From: Micrococcus sp.
GTDB lineage: Bacteria; Actinomycetota; Actinomycetes; Actinomycetales; Micrococcaceae
Assembly (NCBI GenBank): GCA_029961105.1
Contig: JASBVO010000002.1
Location: forward strand, 124,001 to 188,000
DNA length: 64,000 nucleotides
Direction of reading: 5' to 3'
Below the pieces are notes generated by a model. That model was not told the DNA's origin. It did no database searches and saw only the letters and a program-made list of their open reading frames with translations. Below are positions 46,057 through 55,010 of this stretch, in pieces. The translations under genes were made by a program, and so were the position numbers. Numbering within the stretch: position 1 is the first letter of the stretch; each line of letters begins with the position of its first letter.

Positions 46057-46572
46057 TTAGGCGTCCGGTCCCGACTCGCGTGCCTGGCGGATCGCGCCGA
46101 GCGCCTCGCGCAACTGCTCGATCCAGTCCGCCTCATGCTGGGCGACCAGCCGGACACACCACGCGAGCGCCTCGGAGCGGGATCGTGTGACGCCGGCTTC
46201 GACGAGCGTGTCGAGGACCATCCGCTCCGGTTGCCGCAACCGGGTCATGACCGGGACCGACATGTTCGTGAACAACGTCCGGGTCTCCCCGCACTCGGCG
46301 CCCCAGGCCACCTTGCGCCCGAACCGCGCCTCCATCTCCTCGGCGATGGTCATGCGCTCGGCCCGGGTGTCCTCCCGGAATCGCTTGATCCGCCCGGCCT
46401 CCGCGGAGCGCGCGGAGGACTCGCCCTTGGCGTCCTCGGAATCTGCCGGCCGCATGGGCCTGGGCAGCCGACCGACGACGATGATCTCCTCGCGATCGAC
46501 CGTGACCACCGGCTCGCCCTCGAACCAGCCGTCGGGAAGTCGCCCTGCCAGCCATCCGCGTACGTTAGGCAT
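46057..46572 (-). CDS. Conserved hypothetical with RHH-like C-terminal domain
   Basis: A 171-aa protein of a type I associate with actinobacteria but cannot name. The N-terminal 40 residues form beta-rich EGEPVVTVDREEIIVVGRLP. A charged middle follows, and residues about 105-155 (VMTRLRQPERMVLDTLVEAG, then TRSRSEALAWCVRLV) look like a ribbon-helix-helix dimer domain. Its promoter region carries three tandem 8-bp repeats, as expected if it binds DNA and controls itself. No toxin partner is adjacent. Confidence 0.65.
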   Translation of the reverse strand: MPNVRGWLAGRLPDGWFEGEPVVTVDREEIIVVGRLPRPMRPADSEDAKGESSARSAEAGRIKRFREDTRAERMTIAEEMEARFGRKVAWGAECGETRTLFTNMSVPVMTRLRQPERMVLDTLVEAGVTRSRSEALAWCVRLVAQHEADWIEQLREALGAIRQARESGPDA

Positions 46573-46594
46573 ACACCAATTACACGATTACACC
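46571..46594. promoter_or_regulatory. Three tandem 8-bp repeats at the start of the RHH-like gene
   Basis: ATACACCA, ATTACACG and ATTACACC follow each other without gaps (46571-46594), overlapping the ATG of the RHH-like gene on the minus strand. RHH repressors such as MetJ bind tandem 8-bp boxes cooperatively. The same ATTACAC core occurs as GTGTAAT at 46742-46748 in the -10 region of the next, divergent gene. Confidence 0.5.
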
Positions 46595-46757
46595 CTCAGG
46601 CCGTCAAGGCTCGCTCGTCCATGAAGGTGCCAGCACTTGGGCGGCACCCACCTCGAGCGGTGCGGACTGTCCCCTCTATCACAGGACGAGGTGAAGTCGG
46701 TGACAAAACCCGCGGTTTCGGCGAGGCCGGGGTATTTGCAAGTGTAATCTCGAAGGC

Positions 46758-47255
46758 ATGAAGTCGCCCGAAGCCTCTCGTCCGTCAGCCGCCCGCCGCG
46801 CTCCGCGGCGTGGCCGTCGGTCCATCACCACCGCGCCTCCCGGACCGCTGGGCGAGGACATCCTGCTGGCGCGCCACGGCGACCACATCGACCATTTCCG
46901 TCAGGACCCGGACGGCAGCCGGACCGTCGCGGTCCTGCACGACGGCGGCACCGACACGGCCCCCAACCACTTCGACGGCGGCGCCGTCCACCTCAGCCCC
47001 GTGGACCGCACCCGGCTGCGCCTGGCCGAGCTGTCCTCCGGCACGCACGCCCAGACCCGGCGGGAGATCGGGTTCCTGACCAAGCTCTCCCTGGCGTGGC
47101 TCCTCGTCTCCGTCGCGGTCTTCGGCCTGATGATGTGGGGCATCACCACGGCCATGGAGCCCGGAGACCTGCAGATCGTCATGTCCGGACCGCTCGGCGA
47201 TCCCTCCGGCGGCGTCCCGGCGCCCGACCCGAGCGGTACGGTCGACGGCGGCTGA
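46758..47255 (+). CDS. Single-pass membrane protein, function unknown
   Basis: A 165-aa protein I do not recognise. A basic N-terminus (SAARRAPRRGRRS) and a soluble region to about 110 precede one membrane helix (LSLAWLLVSVAVFGLMMWGI, about 112-131); a Pro/Gly-rich tail follows. TAATCT at 46745-46750, 7 nt before the ATG and without a ribosome site, suggests a leaderless mRNA. That -10 overlaps a copy of the repeat found at the RHH-like gene, so the two may be co-regulated. Confidence 0.6.
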   Translation: MKSPEASRPSAARRAPRRGRRSITTAPPGPLGEDILLARHGDHIDHFRQDPDGSRTVAVLHDGGTDTAPNHFDGGAVHLSPVDRTRLRLAELSSGTHAQTRREIGFLTKLSLAWLLVSVAVFGLMMWGITTAMEPGDLQIVMSGPLGDPSGGVPAPDPSGTVDGG

Positions 47256-47306
47256 GCCGCCGGACGACGTCGGGTGCCGCACCGGTCCTCCACTGCCCGC
47301 GCCGGC

Positions 47307-48092
47307 TCAGCGCGCCCCGGTGAACTCCGGCTTGCGCTTCTGCTGGAAGGCGGCGAAGCCCTCGGCGTAGTCCTCAGTCCCGCACAGGTCGGCCTGCGCC
47401 CGGTTCTCGCGGGCCATGGAGTCCCACAGGCCCAGCCGCTCGTCGCGGATCTGCGCCACGAGCTCCTTCGAAGCCAGGAAGGCACCCGTGGCGCCGGTGG
47501 CGACCTTCGCCACGATCGCCCGGGTGTCCTCGAGCAGCGACTCGGCCGGCATCGTGCGGGAGAACAGGCCGGAGGAGACCGCCTCGGCCCCACTGAACAG
47601 TTCCGCGGTGTAGATCAGGTCCAGGGTGCGGTGCGTGCCCAGGCGCTCGGTGAACAACCAGTGACCGCCGGAGTCCAGGGTGGCTCCGAGGTTGGCGAAC
47701 GGGGAACCGATCTTCGCGTTCTCGGCCACGTAGACCACGTCCGTGGCGATCGCCAGTCCCAGCCCGACGCCCAGGCACGCCCCCTGGACGGCGGCGAAGG
47801 TGGGCGCGGGGAAGGCGCTCATGGACTTCAGCAAGGGGGTGACCTTGTCCCCCAGGTAGCCCATCACGTCGTCGTCCGCGGGGGTGACCGCGGAGATGTC
47901 CCGGCCCGCGCAGAACCCGCGCCCCTCCCCGCGCAGCAGCAGGGCCCGCACCTCACCTCGGGCGGCGGCGGCAGCGGCGTCGTCGTAGGCACGGCCCAGC
48001 TCGGCGAGTGCCTCCTCGTTGAGGGCGTTCATCTTCTGCGGGGCGTTCAGGACCACTTCGGCGATCCCGTCGGTGATGGTCAGGTCGATCAT
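47307..48092 (-). CDS. paaG: Enoyl-CoA hydratase/isomerase, probable 1,2-epoxyphenylacetyl-CoA isomerase
   Basis: A 261-aa crotonase-fold protein. The oxyanion-hole segments are FCAGRDISAV (about 63-72) and GACLGVGLGLAIATD (about 108-122); the Asp in GATLDSGG near 145 fits the PaaG active-site Asp. PaaG turns ring-1,2-epoxyphenylacetyl-CoA into oxepin-CoA. It is the last gene on the strand after paaABCDE, 113 bp beyond paaE, with a hairpin between. Another crotonase, PaaF-like, lies at 58262, so the two pathway steps are covered. Confidence 0.8.
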   Translation of the reverse strand: MIDLTITDGIAEVVLNAPQKMNALNEEALAELGRAYDDAAAAAARGEVRALLLRGEGRGFCAGRDISAVTPADDDVMGYLGDKVTPLLKSMSAFPAPTFAAVQGACLGVGLGLAIATDVVYVAENAKIGSPFANLGATLDSGGHWLFTERLGTHRTLDLIYTAELFSGAEAVSSGLFSRTMPAESLLEDTRAIVAKVATGATGAFLASKELVAQIRDERLGLWDSMARENRAQADLCGTEDYAEGFAAFQQKRKPEFTGAR

Positions 48093-48168
48093 GCGGGCCT
48101 CCTGGGCTCGGGGCGGGGTGGGGGGACGTCGGTGTCCCGGGGGGAGGGGGACGGGTCGCCGGACAGCG

Positions 48169-48199
48169 CCGTCCCCGCCGGGCGCGCCGGCGGGGACGG
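48169..48199 (-). terminator. Hairpin between paaE and paaG
   Basis: CCGTCCCCGCCGG (48169-48181) pairs with CCGGCGGGGACGG (48187-48199) around a 5-nt loop, 7 bp after the paaE stop. It may end or reduce transcription into paaG, or protect the paaABCDE mRNA 3' end. No T-run is present. Confidence 0.6.
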
Positions 48200-48205
48200 T
48201 CGTGG

Positions 48206-49381
48206 TCAGGCGTCGAAGCTGAGGACCAGCTTGTCAGAGGTGGGGTGGGACTGACAGGTCAGCACGTAGCCCTTCTCGATCTCATCCTGCTCGAGGGCGT
48301 AGTTCTCGTCCATCTCCACGGACCCCTCCACGACCTTGGCGCGGCAGGTGCCGCAGACGCCGCCGGCGCAGGCGAACGGGACGTCCGGGCGTACGCGCAG
48401 GGCGGCGTTGAGCACCGTCTCGCGCTGGCCCTTCGGGGACTTCACCTCGCCCTTCAGCCCGTCCAGGGTGAAGGAGATCTCGAAGTTCTCGCCCTGCTCG
48501 TCCACCTCGACCGGACGGCCGATGTTCCCCTCCGGGCGGCCCTTCTTCGGGTCACCGGTGGTGAACAGCTCGAAGCGCACCTTGTCCGGGTCCACGTCGA
48601 GGTCGGCCAGCTGGTCCCGGACCATCTGCACGAGCTCGAACGGCCCGCACAGGAACCACTCGTCCACGGTCTCCGGCTGAATCACGGTGGACAGCAGGGT
48701 GGAGAGCTTCTCGTGATCGATCCGGCCGGACAGCAGCGGGGAGATCCGCTGCTCGCGGGTCAGCACGTGGTGCAGGGCGAAGCGGGACGGGTAGCGGTCC
48801 TTCAGGTCCGCCAGCTCCTCGAGGAACATCACGTCCATGGCGGCCTTGTTGGAGTAGACCAGGTCGAAGCGGACGTTCTCGTTGGCGGCCAGCACGGTGC
48901 GGGCGATCGCGATCACGGGGGTGATGCCGGAACCGGCGGCCACCGCCACGAAGGTGTGCTCGGTCTCGGTGTCGATCGACTCCGGGTCGTTCAGCCCCGT
49001 CATCTTGTGCTTGGAGATGAAGGCGCCGGTCGGGCTCATCACCTCGATGGTGTCCCCGGCGGTGAGGTTCTCGTTGGCCCAGGTGGAGAACAGCCCGCCC
49101 AGGTCCCGCTTGATGGCCACCCGGATCTCGCCCGGCTGCGGCTCGGCGCAGATGGAGTAGCTGCGGCGCACCTCGTGCAGGGTGCCCTCGGCGTCCGGCA
49201 GCTGCTTGCGCAGGGCCACGTACTGGCCGGGGGCGTAGTCGTAGTCGTCCACCAGGTCCTCGGGGACGGCGAACGTCACCTCCACGGCGTCGGCCGTCAG
49301 CCGGCGGACCCCGGCGACCTCGAGTTCGTGGAACGTGGCACGGCGGCGCGCGGGGGCGGTTTCGGTTGCAGTTGCGGTCAT
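48206..49381 (-). CDS. paaE: 1,2-phenylacetyl-CoA epoxidase, reductase subunit
   Basis: A 391-aa reductase. An FNR-like FAD/NAD(P) module (RRSYSICAEP for FAD, GSGITPVIAIARTVL for NADPH) is followed by a C-terminal plant-type [2Fe-2S] domain with CAGGVCGTC and the last ligand in LTCQSHP. It passes electrons to the PaaA di-iron oxygenase. The ATG overlaps the paaD stop by 4 nt. PaaE completes the paaABCDE epoxidase set. Confidence 0.95.
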   Translation of the reverse strand: MTATATETAPARRRATFHELEVAGVRRLTADAVEVTFAVPEDLVDDYDYAPGQYVALRKQLPDAEGTLHEVRRSYSICAEPQPGEIRVAIKRDLGGLFSTWANENLTAGDTIEVMSPTGAFISKHKMTGLNDPESIDTETEHTFVAVAAGSGITPVIAIARTVLAANENVRFDLVYSNKAAMDVMFLEELADLKDRYPSRFALHHVLTREQRISPLLSGRIDHEKLSTLLSTVIQPETVDEWFLCGPFELVQMVRDQLADLDVDPDKVRFELFTTGDPKKGRPEGNIGRPVEVDEQGENFEISFTLDGLKGEVKSPKGQRETVLNAALRVRPDVPFACAGGVCGTCRAKVVEGSVEMDENYALEQDEIEKGYVLTCQSHPTSDKLVLSFDA

Positions 49382-49875
49382 GAGAGCACCTTGAAGTAGT
49401 CGAAGGGTTCCAGGCAGTCCTTGCAGGAGTACAGCGCCTTGCAGGCCGTGGAACCGAAGCGGGAGATTTCACGCGTGTTCAGCGAATGGCAGCGGGGGCA
49501 CTTCACGGCCATGCCCAGGGTCACCGTGCCACGGTGCCCCTTGCCGGTGGGCGGGGCGATGCCGTACTCCTGGAGCTTGGCCTTGCCCTCGTCCGTGATC
49601 CAGTCGGTGGACCACGCCGGGGACAGCACCCGGTCCACCACGACCTTCTCGTAGCCCTCCGCGGCGAACACGGCCTTCAGGTCCTGTTCGATCACGTCCA
49701 TCGCCGGGCACCCCGAGTAGGTCGGGGTGATGGTCACGACGACGGCACCCTCGGGTCCCGCGGTCACGTCCCGCAGGATGCCGAGGTCGGCGATGGTCAG
49801 CACCGGGATCTCCGGGTCGGTCACCCGCGAGGCGATCTCGTGCAGCCGGCTGGTGGCGGTGGTGGGAACGGTCAT
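49378..49875 (-). CDS. paaD: 1,2-phenylacetyl-CoA epoxidase assembly factor PaaD
   Basis: A 165-aa MIP18/SufT-like protein. DPEIPVLTIADLGILRDV and TPTYSGCPAMDVIEQDL are the conserved DUF59-type blocks, and a C-terminal zinc-ribbon-like region has CPRCHSLN and CKDC. PaaD is needed for maturation of the epoxidase. It sits between paaC and paaE, overlapping paaE and 30 bp after paaC. Confidence 0.95.
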   Translation of the reverse strand: MTVPTTATSRLHEIASRVTDPEIPVLTIADLGILRDVTAGPEGAVVVTITPTYSGCPAMDVIEQDLKAVFAAEGYEKVVVDRVLSPAWSTDWITDEGKAKLQEYGIAPPTGKGHRGTVTLGMAVKCPRCHSLNTREISRFGSTACKALYSCKDCLEPFDYFKVLS

Positions 49876-49905
49876 GGTGGTCCTCCGTCAGGGGGTCGGC
49901 GGTGA

Positions 49906-50772
49906 TTACCAGGTGGCGCCGGGATGCTTGCGCGCCAAGACCTGCATCTCGGCCAGGATGTATCCCAGGTGCTCGGAGTGCTCGCCCCGGCGGCCGAAGC
50001 ACATCGCGTAGGGGACCTCCGGGACGGCCAGGCCGGCGCGCTCCAGGATGTCGGCGAGGCGGGCATCCCATTCCTCGCGCAGCGAGGACGGGCGCGGGGC
50101 CACGCCCTCGAGCTCCTCGTACAGCGGCTCGTCCTGGAACAGCTCCTCCACGTACGGCCACAGCTTCTCCAGGGCCCGGCGCATCCGGCGGGCGGACTCC
50201 TCGGTGCCCTGGCCCAGGCGCAAGGTCCACAGCTCGGCGTGCTCGAGGTGGTAGTCGACCTCCTTGAGGGCCTTGGCGGAGATCGCGGCCAGCGTCCGGT
50301 CCGAGGACTCCAGCAGGCGGGTGTACAGCAGGTGCTGGTAGATCGCCAGGAACAGGCCGCGGACCGTGGTCTCGGCGAAGTCACCGTTGGGCTGCTCCAC
50401 GAGGTGCAGGGAGGTGAACTCCTCCTCCTCGCGCCAGTAGGCCAGGTCGTCCTCCGTCTTGCCCCACTTCTTGCCGGCGTAGGTCAGGAAGGACCGGGCG
50501 TGGCCCAGCTGGTCCAGGGTGATGTTGCCCAGGGCGATGTCCTCCTCCAGCTCCGGGCCGCGGGAGACCCAGTGGGCGTTGCGCTGGGCGTAGATCAGGG
50601 CGTCGTCCCCGAGCCGCAGGGCGTACTGGGCGATCGCCTCGGTGGCCGGGGCGGTGTCCTGCAGCGCGATGTCCTCGGGGCGCAGCGCGTTGCCGGGGGT
50701 GACGCGGGTGGCCGAGGCCGTGGCGTCGCCGAAGCTGTCCAGGCTGTGGTCGGTGCCGGTGGAGGTGCTCAC
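49906..50772 (-). CDS. paaC: 1,2-phenylacetyl-CoA epoxidase, structural subunit PaaC
   Basis: A 288-aa ferritin-like helical protein. LGDDALIYAQRNAHWVSRGPELEEDIALGNITLDQLGHA and EVDYHLEHAELWTLRLGQGTEES are hallmark PaaC segments. It forms the non-catalytic partner of PaaA in the epoxidase core. Its ATG overlaps the paaB stop by 4 nt. The first 40 residues are a non-conserved Ser/Thr/Ala-rich extension. Confidence 0.95.
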   Translation of the reverse strand: MSTSTGTDHSLDSFGDATASATRVTPGNALRPEDIALQDTAPATEAIAQYALRLGDDALIYAQRNAHWVSRGPELEEDIALGNITLDQLGHARSFLTYAGKKWGKTEDDLAYWREEEEFTSLHLVEQPNGDFAETTVRGLFLAIYQHLLYTRLLESSDRTLAAISAKALKEVDYHLEHAELWTLRLGQGTEESARRMRRALEKLWPYVEELFQDEPLYEELEGVAPRPSSLREEWDARLADILERAGLAVPEVPYAMCFGRRGEHSEHLGYILAEMQVLARKHPGATW

Positions 50773-51092
50773 AGGTGCTTCACCCCTTCACTCTTGGTGT
50801 AGTACGTGGCGTGCCGGTAGTCCTTGCCCTTGGGCGACTCGAACATGGCGTCCTTGGCCTCCGGGTCCGAGGTCATGATGTCCGTCGAGCGCACCACCCA
50901 CAGGGAGACACCCTCGTTGCGGCGGGTGTACAGGTCCCGGGCGTTGCGCACGGCCATCTCGGCGTCCGGGGCGTGCAGGGAGCCGGCGTGGACGTGGGAG
51001 AGGCCGCGCGAGGACCGCACGAACACCTCCCAGAGGGGCCAGCCGGCGGAGGAGGCGTTGTGCTGCGCGTCCTGGGGAGTGCTCATCGTCAT
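50769..51092 (-). CDS. paaB: 1,2-phenylacetyl-CoA epoxidase subunit PaaB
   Basis: A 107-aa protein with the short PaaB fold: [26 protein letters not shown], then [17 protein letters not shown] and [17 protein letters not shown] at the end. PaaB bridges PaaAC heterodimers in the epoxidase. The ATG at 51092 overlaps the paaA stop as ATGA; a second ATG two codons in is also possible. Typical length and position between paaA and paaC. Confidence 0.95.
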   Translation of the reverse strand: MTMSTPQDAQHNASSAGWPLWEVFVRSSRGLSHVHAGSLHAPDAEMAVRNARDLYTRRNEGVSLWVVRSTDIMTSDPEAKDAMFESPKGKDYRHATYYTKSEGVKHL

Positions 51093-52081
51093 GCCACCTG
51101 TTCCTTCTGCTCCTGCTGCTTGCGTGCGTAGGCGGCTGCGGCCTCGCGGACCCAGGCGCCTTCCTCGTGGGCCTCGCGGCGGCGTGCCATCCGCTGGGCG
51201 TTGCACGGGCCACCGCCCTTGATGACCCGGTTGAACTCATCCCAGTCCAGCTCCATGTGGATCCACTGGCCGGTCTCCTCGTCATAGCGCAGCTCGGGGT
51301 CCGGCAGGGTCAGGCCCAGGACCTTGACCTGCTCGGCGATCATGCCGACGAAGCGCTGGCGCAGGTCGTCATTGGAGAACCGCTTGACGTTCCAGGCCAT
51401 GGACTGCTTGGAGTTCGGCGAGTCGTTGTCCGAGGGGCCGAACATCATCAGCGCCGGGGCGTAGAACCGGTTGATGGCGTCCTGGGCCATCTTCCGCTGG
51501 GCCTCGGTGCCGTTGGCCAGCTCCAGCAGGATCTCGAAGCCCTGCCGCTGGTGGAAGGACTCCTCCTTGCAGATGCGCACCATGGCGCGGCCGTAGGGTC
51601 CGTAGGAGGCACGGCACAGCGGGACCTGGTTGGCGATCGCGGCGCCGTCGACGAGCCAGCCGATCGCCCCCATGTCCGCCCACGTACGGGCCGGGTAGTT
51701 GAAGATCGAGGAGTACTTGGCGCGGCCGGCGAGCAGCTGGTCGTTCAGCGTGTCGCGGTCCGTGCCGAGGGTCTCGGTGGCGGAGTACAGGTACAGGCCG
51801 TGGCCGGCCTCGTCCTGGACCTTGGCGATCAGGATGGACTTGCGCTTCAGGCTCGGGGCGCGGGTGATCCAGTTCGCCTCCGGCTGCATGCCGATGATCT
51901 CGGAGTGAGCGTGCTGGCTCATCTGCCGGGTCAGGGACTTCCGGTACGCCTCCGGCATCCAGTCGCGGGGCTCGATGCGGGAGTCCTCGGCGATGATCGC
52001 GTCGAACCGGGCCTGGCCCTCGGCGTCCTCGGGCGACTGGACGGCGGTCAGGTGCCCGCCGGTTTCCTGGTGTACGGCCAT
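51089..52081 (-). CDS. paaA: 1,2-phenylacetyl-CoA epoxidase, catalytic subunit PaaA
   Basis: A 330-aa di-iron oxygenase that epoxidises the ring of phenylacetyl-CoA. Iron-site segments are visible in [17 protein letters not shown] and [18 protein letters not shown]. The C-terminal [17 protein letters not shown] is characteristic. GAGGTG 7 nt before ATG 52081 sets the start over an upstream GTG. First gene of paaABCDE; a consensus-like promoter with a PaaR-type operator across the start site lies upstream. Confidence 0.96.
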   Translation of the reverse strand: MAVHQETGGHLTAVQSPEDAEGQARFDAIIAEDSRIEPRDWMPEAYRKSLTRQMSQHAHSEIIGMQPEANWITRAPSLKRKSILIAKVQDEAGHGLYLYSATETLGTDRDTLNDQLLAGRAKYSSIFNYPARTWADMGAIGWLVDGAAIANQVPLCRASYGPYGRAMVRICKEESFHQRQGFEILLELANGTEAQRKMAQDAINRFYAPALMMFGPSDNDSPNSKQSMAWNVKRFSNDDLRQRFVGMIAEQVKVLGLTLPDPELRYDEETGQWIHMELDWDEFNRVIKGGGPCNAQRMARRREAHEEGAWVREAAAAYARKQQEQKEQVA

Positions 52082-52174
52082 GGTGCCCACCTCATTCTCT
52101 GGGAGTTCCTCACAGCGTGAGCGGCCTGCGTCCGGTCACGCCGTCCGTTCATGGTCAGCGTTGCTGCGGTCGTA

Positions 52175-52223
52175 TTTACCGACCGTTCGTTCAGTATATA
52201 TCCAGTTGGTGTGACGTCGTCAA
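52175..52223 (-). promoter_or_regulatory. paaA promoter with PaaR-type operator
   Basis: Minus strand: TTGACG (52218-52223), 17-bp spacer, TATATA (52195-52200). The palindrome-like ACCGACCGTTCGTTCAGT (plus strand, about 52178-52195) overlaps the predicted transcription start, so a bound TetR protein would block initiation. It shares the CGTTCAGT core with the sites at 52284, 57225 and 60351. Confidence 0.7.
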
Positions 52224-52253
52224 CAGCCCGCGGACGTCACGGCGCCTCGCAAC

Positions 52254-52300
52254 TTGACCTGCATCACATTCTAGGATTACCTAATGATCGTTCAGTCAAG
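52254..52300 (+). promoter_or_regulatory. paaI-paaK promoter with PaaR-type operator
   Basis: TTGACC (52254-52259), 17-bp spacer, TTACCT (52277-52282), followed by the operator-like AATGATCGTTCAGTCA (52283-52298) at the predicted start site. The ribosome site GGGAGG lies at 52306-52311 before paaI. The mirror-image arrangement with the paaA promoter suggests joint repression. Confidence 0.6.
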
Positions 52301-52315
52301 AAAGCGGGAGGGCCC

Positions 52316-52807
52316 ATGACCACGTCCGGCACTGCGTCCGAGGCCGCGCCAGGCAGCACACCAGGGGCGGGCGACCCGGCCCCGGGGAGGCTTGCCGACC
52401 GGCATGCCATCCTGGCCGGGGACCACGCCAGTGAGTGGATGGGCATCGAGGTGGACACCGTCTCCGACGGGCACGCCACCATCACCATGACCCTGCGCCA
52501 GGAGATGCTCAACGGCTTCGGGATCGCGCACGGCGGGATGGTCTTCGCCTTCGCGGACTCCGCCTTCGCCCTCGCCTGCAACCCGGCAGAGGGCTCGGCG
52601 GATACCATCACCGTGGCCTCGGGCGTGGACATCCACTTCCTCAAGCCCGGGATCCCGGGGCGGCTGCTGACCGCCGTGGCCAACCGCCGCCAGCAGTCCG
52701 GCCGCAGCGGGATCTACGACATCCAGGTGCTCCAGTCCCTCCCCGAGGGCGGTACCGAGGTCATCGCCGAGTTCCGCGGCCGCAGCCGCACCGTTCCCGC
52801 CCGCTGA
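52316..52807 (+). CDS. paaI: Hydroxyphenylacetyl-CoA thioesterase PaaI
   Basis: A 163-aa hotdog-fold thioesterase. NGFGIAHGGMVFAFADSAFALACN is the PaaI signature, with the catalytic Asp in ADSAFA, and SGVDIHFLKPG follows. PaaI rescues CoA from dead-end ring-hydroxylated phenylacetyl-CoA. GGGAGG 4 nt upstream of ATG sets the start; the first 35 residues are a non-conserved Ala/Pro-rich extension. Co-directional with paaK, 53 bp apart. Confidence 0.93.
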   Translation: MTTSGTASEAAPGSTPGAGDPAPGRLADRHAILAGDHASEWMGIEVDTVSDGHATITMTLRQEMLNGFGIAHGGMVFAFADSAFALACNPAEGSADTITVASGVDIHFLKPGIPGRLLTAVANRRQQSGRSGIYDIQVLQSLPEGGTEVIAEFRGRSRTVPAR

Positions 52808-52860
52808 CCCTGCCCCCTCAATCCAACCATCGACCACCGCCAGCACGAATGAGGCCCCAG

Positions 52861-54180
52861 ATGACCGAGACCCTCTCCCCCACCACGTCGACCCCGGGCC
52901 TGGACCCGGAGGAGACGATGAGCCGCGACCAGATCGAGTCGCTGCAGCTGGAGCGGCTCCAGCACATGGTCGCCTATGCCTACGACCGCGTCCCGATGTA
53001 CCAGCAGAAGTACGACGCCGCCGGGGTGCACCCCTCCGACCTGAAGGAGCTCTCCGACCTGGCGAAGTTCCCCTTCACGGACAAGGAGGACCTGCGCAAG
53101 ACCTACCCCTTCGGGATGTTCGCCGTGCCGCAGGAGGAGGTCGCCCGCATCCATGCCTCCTCGGGCACCACCGGCCGCGCCACCGTCGTGGGATACACGA
53201 GGCAGGACCTGACCGACTGGGCCAAGCTCGGTGCCCGGTGCCTGCGCCTGTCCGGCGTCCAGAAGGGCTGGAAGGTGCACAACGCCTACGGCTACGGGCT
53301 GTTCACCGGCGGCCTGGGTGCCCACGGGGCGGCCGAGTACCTCGGCACCACGGTGATCCCCATGTCCGGGGGCCAGACCGAGAAGCAGATCACCCTGCTC
53401 CAGGACTTCCAGCCGGACGCCATCCTGTGCACCCCCACCTACCTGCTCACCATCGGGGACGCCATGCAGCGCATGGGCCTGGACCCGCGCAAGACCTCCC
53501 TCAAGGTGGGCGTGCTCGGCGCCGAGCCGTGGACCGAGGAGATGCGCCACGAGCTGGAGGAGATGTTCGACATCCACGCCTGCGACATCTACGGCCTCTC
53601 CGAGGTCATGGGCCCCGGCGTGGCCGGTGAGTCCTACCGCACCAAGGACGGCTGCCACATCTGGGAGGACCACTTCCGCCCCGAGATCCTCGACCCCTTC
53701 GATGAGACGAAGGTCCTGGGCGACGGCGAGCCCGGCGAGCTGGTCTTCACCGCGCTGACCAAGCAGGCCCTGCCGATCATCCGCTACCGCACCCACGACC
53801 TGACCCGCCTGATGCCCGGCACCGAGCGCCCCGGCCACCGCCGCATGGGGCGCATCACCGGGCGCTCCGACGACATGATCATCCTGCGCGGGGTCAACCT
53901 GTTCCCGAGCCAGATCGAGGAGCTGGCCCTGAAGGTGCCGGGGCTGTCCCCGCACTTCCAGCTGGAGATCACCCGCCCGGGCCGCATGGACCAGCTGGCC
54001 GTGAAGATCGAGCGCCGCACTGACTGCACCTCCGAGCGGGCCACCGCCGCCGCCACGGAGCTGCAGAAACTCATCAAGATCCACGTGGGCTCCTCATGCA
54101 GGATCGACGTCGTGGAGCCGGAGTCCCTGCCCCGCTCGGTCGGTAAGCTGAAGCGGATCCACGACCTGCGCAACCTCTGA
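52861..54180 (+). CDS. paaK: Phenylacetate-CoA ligase
   Basis: A 439-aa AMP-forming ligase that activates phenylacetate to phenylacetyl-CoA. ATP-binding loop SSGTTGRATVVGYT near residues 100-113, YGLSEVMGPGVAGES near 245-259, and the C-terminal GRSDDMIILRGVNLFPSQIE hinge. Typical PaaK length. ATG 52861 follows GAGG at 52851-52854; an ATG four codons earlier overlaps that ribosome site. It feeds the PaaABCDE epoxidase encoded on the other strand. Confidence 0.95.
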   Translation: MTETLSPTTSTPGLDPEETMSRDQIESLQLERLQHMVAYAYDRVPMYQQKYDAAGVHPSDLKELSDLAKFPFTDKEDLRKTYPFGMFAVPQEEVARIHASSGTTGRATVVGYTRQDLTDWAKLGARCLRLSGVQKGWKVHNAYGYGLFTGGLGAHGAAEYLGTTVIPMSGGQTEKQITLLQDFQPDAILCTPTYLLTIGDAMQRMGLDPRKTSLKVGVLGAEPWTEEMRHELEEMFDIHACDIYGLSEVMGPGVAGESYRTKDGCHIWEDHFRPEILDPFDETKVLGDGEPGELVFTALTKQALPIIRYRTHDLTRLMPGTERPGHRRMGRITGRSDDMIILRGVNLFPSQIEELALKVPGLSPHFQLEITRPGRMDQLAVKIERRTDCTSERATAAATELQKLIKIHVGSSCRIDVVEPESLPRSVGKLKRIHDLRNL

Positions 54181-54198
54181 GTCGTGTCCACCGACCCT

Positions 54199-54227
54199 CC
54201 CCCGGGGACCCACGAGGTCCCCGGGGG
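54199..54227 (+). terminator. Hairpin between paaK and paaR
   Basis: CCCCCGGGGACC (54199-54210) pairs perfectly with GGTCCCCGGGGG (54216-54227), loop CACGA, 18 bp after the paaK stop. No T-run follows, so partial termination ahead of the regulator gene is more likely than a complete stop. Confidence 0.6.
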
Positions 54228-54252
54228 TCGGCTGTACCCCCAGGAGTCACCA

Positions 54253-54867
54253 GTGACCACCGCGTCGAAGGCCCCGTCCACCCCCCGCCGGGGACGGCCC
54301 GGCTACGACCAGGAATCCGTCCTGACCGTCGCCGTACAGGTGTTCAACCGCCACGGCTATGACGCCACCTCGATGGGCATGCTCGCCGAGGAACTGGGCG
54401 TCAGCAAGTCCGCGATCTACCACCACGTACCCTCCAAGGGGGACTTGCTGCGGCTGGCCCTGGACGAGGCACTGGTCCCGCTCGAGGCCATCGGCGACCA
54501 CGAGCAGGCCGCCACGGGCACCTCGATCCAGCGGCTGGAGTTCATGCTGCGCTCCACCATCCGGGTGCTGCTCGAGCGCCAGCCCTATGTGACCCTGCTG
54601 CTGCGCCTGCGCGGCAACACCGAGGTCGAACGGCAGGCGCTGGAGCGCCGCCGTGCGGTGGACCGCAAGGTCACCGACCTGATGATCACGGCGCAGCGCG
54701 ACGGGAAGGTGCGCGCCGACGTCGAGCCCCGCACCACCACGCGCCTGATGTTCGGCATGATCAACTCCCTCGTGGAGTGGTACCGGCCCGGCGGGCCGGC
54801 CACGCCGCAGGAGGTCGAGGAGAACGCGATCGCGATGATCGTGGACGGGCTGCGCGCCCGCGACTGA
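54253..54867 (+). CDS. paaR: TetR-family regulator of phenylacetate catabolism
   Basis: A 204-aa TetR regulator. N-terminal HTH at about 15-65 (VAVQVFNRHGYDATSMGMLAEELGVSKSAIYHHVPSKGDL) and a TetR_C-type ligand domain. GTG 54253 is 6 nt after AGGAG (54242-54246); a GTG 23 codons upstream lies across the preceding hairpin and is less likely. Position inside the paa cluster and the repeated palindromes at paa promoters identify it as PaaR, presumably released by phenylacetyl-CoA. Confidence 0.87.
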   Translation: MTTASKAPSTPRRGRPGYDQESVLTVAVQVFNRHGYDATSMGMLAEELGVSKSAIYHHVPSKGDLLRLALDEALVPLEAIGDHEQAATGTSIQRLEFMLRSTIRVLLERQPYVTLLLRLRGNTEVERQALERRRAVDRKVTDLMITAQRDGKVRADVEPRTTTRLMFGMINSLVEWYRPGGPATPQEVEENAIAMIVDGLRARD

Positions 54868-55010
54868 CGGGCGAGGCCGTCCGCGGCAGGGGTAGTCCCG
54901 GAGATCGGTGAGAAGCAGCCCCCCGGCCGGATCCCGGAGGGATGATTCCAGCCAACCGCCGAGAGTCGGAACGACACGGATCGCCAGGGAATCGCCCGTG
55001 ACGGCAACAC

